A stretch of DNA of 9,485 bases from the NCBI GenBank assembly GCA_011523725.1, contig WTGD01000445.1, positions 1 through 9,485 on the forward strand. The letters run 5' to 3'. A program made the position numbers and the translations under genes. Origin of the DNA: Nitrospinota bacterium (GTDB lineage Bacteria > UBA8248). Shown in pieces: positions 6,315-9,485 of the stretch. Numbering within the stretch: the first letter of the stretch is position 1; each line of letters starts with the position of its first letter. The notes beneath the pieces are model-generated. The model searched no databases. It was not told where the DNA came from and saw only the letters and a list, made by a program, of their open reading frames with translations.

Positions 6315-7054
6315 GATTCCAGCCCTTTCATCGCGTCGTAGTCCGTGAGGTCGAGCCGCAGGGGGGTGATGGAAACCTGGTGGTTCGAAACGGCCTCGAA
6401 GTCCGTGTCGGGCTCATCCTTCCACAGGAGGCTGCCTCCCCCTATCCAGTAGTACTCACGCCCGCGCGGGTCGATTTTCTCTACGACCGCCTCCTCGTAA
6501 ACGCGCTTGCCCTGGCGGGTGACCTTCTCCCCCCGGCACTTTTGCGGGGGAATGTTCGGGACGTTGATGTTCAGAAGAACGCCCGGCTCCAGTCCACGGG
6601 ATAATACTTCCCGCGCGGCGGCGCGCGCAACTTTTTTCGCCAGCTCGAAATCGAGCGTCTCCCCGTCCGCGTGGGCGAGGGAGATCGCCACAGCCGGAAG
6701 CCCCAGGAGGGTGGCCTCCATCGCGGCGGCCACGGTTCCCGAGTAGGTGATGTCGTCGCCCAGGTTCCCGCCCCGGTTGATGCCGGAGACGAGCATGTCG
6801 GGGCGCTCGCTCTTGAAGAGGCCGTTTAAGGCGAGATTCACGCAGTCCGTCGGCGTGCCGTCCACGGAGAACCAGTTGTGCTCCAGTTCGTTGATGCGCA
6901 GGGGTCGGTGCAGGCTCAGGGAGTGTCCCGCCGCGCTCTGCTCCCGGTCCGGCGCCACGACGATCAGCTCCCCCAGCGGAGCGAGGGCCGCGTAGAGGGC
7001 CTTCAATCCTTCCGAATCGATGCCGTCATCGTTGCAAAGAAGTATTCGAGCCAT
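6299..7054 (-). CDS. surE: 5'/3'-nucleotidase SurE
   Basis: SurE is a metal-dependent phosphatase acting on nucleoside monophosphates and sometimes on short polyphosphate; it is linked to stationary-phase survival. The 251-residue protein is a normal length. The N-terminal MARILLCNDDG carries the metal-binding Asp9-Asp10. Ser40 lies in APDREQSAAGHSLSL, and Asn93 in SGINRGGNLGDDITYSGTVAAAMEA (about 90-114), completing the metal and phosphate site. The ATG at 7054 gives the standard family start. An in-frame ATG at 7063 (MKAM) is also possible, and neither has a strong ribosome binding site. The frame stays open to 7318 only because it passes into repeat A, so the long version is not real. It overlaps pcm by 16 bp. 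Confidence 0.96.
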   Translation of the reverse strand: MARILLCNDDGIDSEGLKALYAALAPLGELIVVAPDREQSAAGHSLSLHRPLRINELEHNWFSVDGTPTDCVNLALNGLFKSERPDMLVSGINRGGNLGDDITYSGTVAAAMEATLLGLPAVAISLAHADGETLDFELAKKVARAAAREVLSRGLEPGVLLNINVPNIPPQKCRGEKVTRQGKRVYEEAVVEKIDPRGREYYWIGGGSLLWKDEPDTDFEAVSNHQVSITPLRLDLTDYDAMKGLESWRFH

Positions 7055-7099
7055 GGCCTTCATGGGGCGTGCGGAGCGGGCGCGTTCATTTCGAGAGAG

Positions 7100-7129
7100 A
7101 TTATGGTGCAGCCGGGGAGGTAAAATCAA
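7100..7129 (-). promoter_or_regulatory. Candidate promoter of the surE-pcm-tRNA-Pro operon
   Basis: On the minus strand, TTGATT (-35, 7129-7124), an 18-nt spacer and CATAAT (-10, 7105-7100) lie about 46 nt upstream of the surE ATG. The boxes match four and five of six consensus bases. The predicted transcript start is near 7093, giving a leader of about 40 nt. It sits just outside the composite repeat, so the promoter does not depend on it. Confidence 0.5.
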
Positions 7130-7212
7130 CGCTCGTGATGAGAATTCGCCTTTGAACGAGGTGTTGAAAAAGCCCTGTGGAGCGATTTTGGTTGTACACA
7201 CGCTTTTGAAGT

Positions 7213-7315
7213 TCACTCCCCCCTTGAGGGGGAGTCGAAGAGCTGAGGGCGTAAGCCCGAAAGCGATTCGGTGGGGGGTAGAATTCGGAATGGCGATCAA
7301 GCACGTTTTACCCCC
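7213..7315 (-). repeat. Family A palindromic repeat, copy 2
   Basis: This is the reverse complement of positions 1-103, same length, with about 7 mismatches by eye, mostly clustered at one end (7298-7305). Both inverted-repeat features are kept: the CTCCCCCCTTGAGGGGGAG hairpin near 7216-7234, and the GGTGGGGGGTA/TACCCCCCACC pair at 7270-7280 and 7309-7319. It shares its last bases with copy 3. Confidence 0.8.
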
Positions 7316-7400
7316 CACCGATTCAGCCTTCGCACAAACCGCTCGGCTTCATCGTTGGGCTTTCCCCTCGGGAAGCCCAACCCTCAAGGGGGGAGTGATT
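7306..7400 (+). repeat. Family A palindromic repeat, diverged copy 3
   Basis: It starts with the same TTTTACCCCCCACCGA as copy 1 and ends with the same CCCTCAAGGGGGGAGTGATT, but the middle is different. The middle carries its own strong hairpin, GTTGGGCTTTCCC (7354-7366) with GGGAAGCCCAAC (7370-7381), 12 bp with one bulged T and a 3-nt loop. Conserved ends with a replaced but still self-complementary core suggest that structure rather than sequence is retained. Confidence 0.6.
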
Positions 7401-7551
7401 CTCTTTTTCACCTTGATCGCATCGAACCCTTATCAATCAGGCCATTTTCAACAGCCCCCTTGAGAGGGCCTTCCCTTCTGAGCCGCCGCTTGCTTTAATG
7501 AATCCGAGAGATTAAAAAAACCGGAACCATGCCATTATTCGAGGAGCGCAC

Positions 7552-8871
7552 ATGAACGAGGAATCCAGGAGCGAAGAAACGGCCCCGAGAGCGTTTCATT
7601 TCGAAACCAACGCACTCCACGCGGGCGCGCGGCCCGACCCCGCCACCGGCGCCAGGGCCGTTCCGATCTACCAGTCCACCGGTTTCGTCTTCGACGACGA
7701 CGAGCACGCCGCGGGCCTTTTCGCCCTGCAGGATTACGGATACATCTACACGCGCATCGGAAACCCCACCACGAGCGTCTTCGAGGAGCGCATCGCCGCG
7801 CTGGAGGGAGGCATCGGCGGGCTGGCGACGGCCTCGGGCCAGGCCGCCCAGTTCATCGCGCTGTTCACACTGACGAACCCCGGCGATGAAATCGTCTCCT
7901 CCGCCGCCCTTTACGGAGGCACCTACACGCAGTTCGACATCACGCTCAGGAAACTCGGCATCAACACGACGTTCGTCGATCCGACGCGTCCGGAGGACTT
8001 CCGGGCCGCGGTGACGGAGAAAACGCGGGTCATCTATTGCGAGACGATCGGGAATCCGGCCGCCAACGTCGCCGATCTGGAGGCGCTGGCGAAAATTGCG
8101 AACGATGCGGAGGTTCCCCTCGTCGTGGACAACACCTTCGCCACCCCCTACCTCTGCCGCCCCATCGAGTGGGGGGCGGACATCGTTCTGCACTCGGCCA
8201 CGAAATTCATCGACGGGCACGGTACGAGCATCGGCGGCGTCATCGTGGATTCGGGCCGCTTCGACTGGGCGAACGGGAAGTTCCCCGGCATGGTCGACCC
8301 CTCGCCCGGCTATCACGGGCTGCGCTTCTTCGAGACCTTCGGCGAGCTGGGCTTCCTCATGAAGGCGCGCGCGGAGAGCCTGCGCGACATCGGGTCGTGC
8401 CTGGGCCCTTTCAACGGTTTCCTGTTCGCCCAGGGTCTGGAGACCCTGAGCCTGCGCATGGGGCGTCACTGCGAGAACGCGCAGAAGGTGGCCGATTTTC
8501 TCGCGGGGGATTCGCGCATCAGTTTCGTGAACTATCCCGGATTGCCGGACAACCCCGAATATGCGAAAGCGCAAAAGTATCTGCCGAACGGCCAGGGCGC
8601 GGTATTCTCCTTCGGCGTCAGCGGCGGATTCGAGGCGGCGGTCCGCTTCATCAACGCGCTTCAGCTGCACAGCCATCTCGCGAACGTCGGCGACGCCAAA
8701 AGCCTCATCATCCACCCGGCGTCGACGACGCACGCCCAGTTGAGCGAGGAGGACATGAAGGCGGGTAACCTCACGCCCGACCTCATTCGCATATCGGTGG
8801 GCCTCGAACACATCGACGACATTCTGTGGGACCTCGACCAGGCCCTCGATGCGGCGACAGCGAGCGCATGA
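7552..8871 (+). CDS. metY: O-acetylhomoserine aminocarboxypropyltransferase (MetY-2)
   Basis: This is a 439-residue PLP enzyme for direct sulfhydrylation: O-acetylhomoserine plus sulfide gives homocysteine. Motifs are the canonical ones: FETNALHAG (17-25), YTRIGNPTTSVFE (67-79), ATASGQAAQ (92-100), VVDNTFATPYLCRP with Asp193 (191-204), the PLP lysine Lys218 in HSATKFIDGHGTSIGG, and HPASTTHAQLSEE (388-400). The ATG at 7552 has GAGGAG 5 nt before it. Its TGA overlaps the start of the CoA-binding gene (ATGA), so the two are almost certainly one operon. It resembles the metY-1 protein over its whole length but differs at the PLP-site motifs, so it is an old paralogue and not a recent duplicate. 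The intergenic space upstream is mostly repeat A. No strong promoter was found. Confidence 0.95.
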   Translation: MNEESRSEETAPRAFHFETNALHAGARPDPATGARAVPIYQSTGFVFDDDEHAAGLFALQDYGYIYTRIGNPTTSVFEERIAALEGGIGGLATASGQAAQFIALFTLTNPGDEIVSSAALYGGTYTQFDITLRKLGINTTFVDPTRPEDFRAAVTEKTRVIYCETIGNPAANVADLEALAKIANDAEVPLVVDNTFATPYLCRPIEWGADIVLHSATKFIDGHGTSIGGVIVDSGRFDWANGKFPGMVDPSPGYHGLRFFETFGELGFLMKARAESLRDIGSCLGPFNGFLFAQGLETLSLRMGRHCENAQKVADFLAGDSRISFVNYPGLPDNPEYAKAQKYLPNGQGAVFSFGVSGGFEAAVRFINALQLHSHLANVGDAKSLIIHPASTTHAQLSEEDMKAGNLTPDLIRISVGLEHIDDILWDLDQALDAATASA

Positions 8872-9350
8872 TGAAATACCCCGAATACCAGAACCCGCGC
8901 ACGATTCGCCGCATCCTGCGGAATTCCCGCCGCGTGGCGATGGTGGGGCTCTCTGCGAACGAATCGAGGCCGAGCTATTTCGTCGGTTACTACCTCCAGA
9001 GAATGGGTTACGAAATCATTCCGGTGAACCCGCGATACGAGCGGATACTGGGCCAAAAATCCTACCCCGACGTCGCGTCGATACCCGAGGCGCCCGACGT
9101 GGTGGACGTGTTTCGCAGGCCGGATGAAATTGCGGAGGTCGTGGACGAGGCGATAACCGTCGGCGCGAAATCGCTGTGGCTGCAATTCGAAGTGGTGAAC
9201 GAGGCCGAAGCGGCTCGTGCGCAAGAGGCAGGACTTCTCGTCGTCATGGACAGGTGCATGAAGATCGAGCACGGCCGCCTGAGGGGCGGTCTGCACACGG
9301 CGGGCATGCGGACCGGCGTCATCACGACGCGCCGAAGCCCGCTCATTTAG
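8868..9350 (+). CDS. CoA-binding protein, YccU family (CoA_binding_2)
   Basis: The 160-residue protein is a single Rossmann-type CoA-binding domain of about the usual family length. VAMVGLSANESRPS at 23-36 is the nucleotide-binding start, IIPVNPRY at 50-57 the second strand motif, and MDRCMKIEH at 128-136 holds the family's conserved cysteine (Cys130), which in relatives is thought to lie near the CoA thiol. Family members bind CoA, but their cellular role is not established. The start at 8868 overlaps the metY-2 stop as ATGA; the immediately following ATG at 8871 is equally possible. No separate ribosome binding site is obvious, so translational coupling is likely. The pairing with a sulfhydrylase hints at a thiol or CoA-related role in sulfur metabolism, which is inference. 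Confidence 0.9.
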   Translation: MMKYPEYQNPRTIRRILRNSRRVAMVGLSANESRPSYFVGYYLQRMGYEIIPVNPRYERILGQKSYPDVASIPEAPDVVDVFRRPDEIAEVVDEAITVGAKSLWLQFEVVNEAEAARAQEAGLLVVMDRCMKIEHGRLRGGLHTAGMRTGVITTRRSPLI

Positions 9351-9415
9351 GGGCCGGCAGGAAACCCATCGGCGGCGCAGTGAACGCTCCCTTCGCGGTC
9401 GCGTTTGCGGTTTTC

Positions 9416-9478
9416 GTAGGGACAGGCCCCCGTGCCTGTCCGAGGCCCCGCGCCTGTCCGAGGTCGCGACCTGTCCCT
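9416..9478 (+). repeat. Family B REP-like palindromic repeat, expanded copy
   Basis: It matches 5185-5229 in the same orientation but contains 18 additional nt after the first GCCTGTCCGAGG, a near-duplicate of the adjoining GAGG...CCTGTCC segment. The outer AGGGACAGG/CCTGTCCCT arms are kept, so the copy still folds. It lies about 65 nt after the CoA-binding gene and may act as its transcript end, although only TATAAAA follows it. The other bases of 9351-9485 show nothing recognisable. Confidence 0.75.
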
Positions 9479-9485
9479 ATAAAAC

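Larger units (their letters stand above)
7162..7453. mobile_element. Composite palindromic, MITE-like non-coding element
   Basis: Two family A copies face away from a shared G-run/C-run centre near 7306-7315. The outer edges are an inverted pair: TGTTGAAAA at 7162-7170 and TTTTCAACA at 7445-7453. The whole fills most of the space between surE and metY-2 and encodes no protein. The structure resembles a miniature inverted-repeat element. I could not see a target-site duplication, no transposase is present, and mobility is only inferred. The outermost TGTTGAAAAAGCC (7162-7174) also recurs in reverse at 5280-5292. Confidence 0.45.

Noticed and set aside
7055..7318. N-terminal extension of surE, 88 codons to 7318
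   Set aside because: It is translated repeat A sequence (the same 'IAIPN..TPHRIA..GLTP' appears at 10-100). SurE proteins start at MARILLCNDDG.
7162..7453. CRISPR array
   Set aside because: The repeats are palindromic, in mixed orientation, overlapping and without regular spacers. No cas genes are present.
7489..7524. Possible promoter TTGCTT-17-TAAAAA before metY-2
   Set aside because: The -35 box matches only three of six bases; too weak to list as a feature, although some promoter must lie in 7454-7541.
7495..8811. 438-codon minus-strand open frame opposite metY-2 (and similar long frames opposite metY-1 at 4400-5350 and opposite the hydrolase at 2218-3318)
   Set aside because: The sense strands carry complete, motif-verified enzymes. 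The antisense frames are low-complexity Arg/Ala/His/Val-rich translations expected from GC-rich codon bias.

Overview
The window looks like a chromosomal stretch from a high-GC, Gram-negative bacterium. The signs are clearly GC-rich coding regions, an NlpD-like lipoprotein with LysM and LytM domains, a surE-pcm pair, and tRNA genes with an encoded CCA. The gene set would fit a deltaproteobacterium-like or candidate-phylum environmental lineage (low confidence; no marker here fixes the taxon). Everything recognisable is housekeeping or sulfur/methionine metabolism plus non-coding repeats. I saw no CRISPR array, transposase, phage gene, toxin module or clear novel multi-gene system.

Layout. Positions 1-103 hold one copy of a GC-rich palindromic repeat (family A). 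A minus-strand operon then runs right to left from a good promoter near 2190-2217: a TIGR00725/SLOG-type protein, an NlpD-like LysM-LytM lipoprotein, apt, and a tRNA-Arg(CCT) directly behind it. Upstream, also on the minus strand, is an alpha/beta hydrolase (2287-3474). It is divergent from a plus-strand metY-type gene (3770-5080), which has a leader hairpin and ends in a strong intrinsic terminator. A gene-poor stretch of about 440 bp follows (5081-5522). It carries a second repeat type (family B) and a markedly AT-rich patch.

Next comes a second minus-strand operon: surE, pcm and tRNA-Pro(CGG), with a candidate promoter at 7100-7129. Between surE and the next gene lies a composite palindromic element built from two more family A copies facing each other (about 7162-7453). 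On the plus strand, a second and clearly different metY (7552-8871) overlaps a CoA-binding YccU-like gene (8868-9350) by 4 bp. A longer family B copy closes the window.

How the genes work together. The two MetY paralogues point to direct sulfhydrylation of O-acetylhomoserine (homocysteine and methionine synthesis). The CoA-binding protein is probably co-translated with the second one. SurE and Pcm are the classic survival and protein-repair pair. The NlpD-like protein, next to surE-pcm in E. coli, is here in a separate operon about 3.9 kb away on the same strand. Apt salvages adenine. The most interesting leads are the non-coding elements (MITE-like composite A, expandable family B repeat, leader hairpins), the degenerate LytM active site and the two distinct MetY types.
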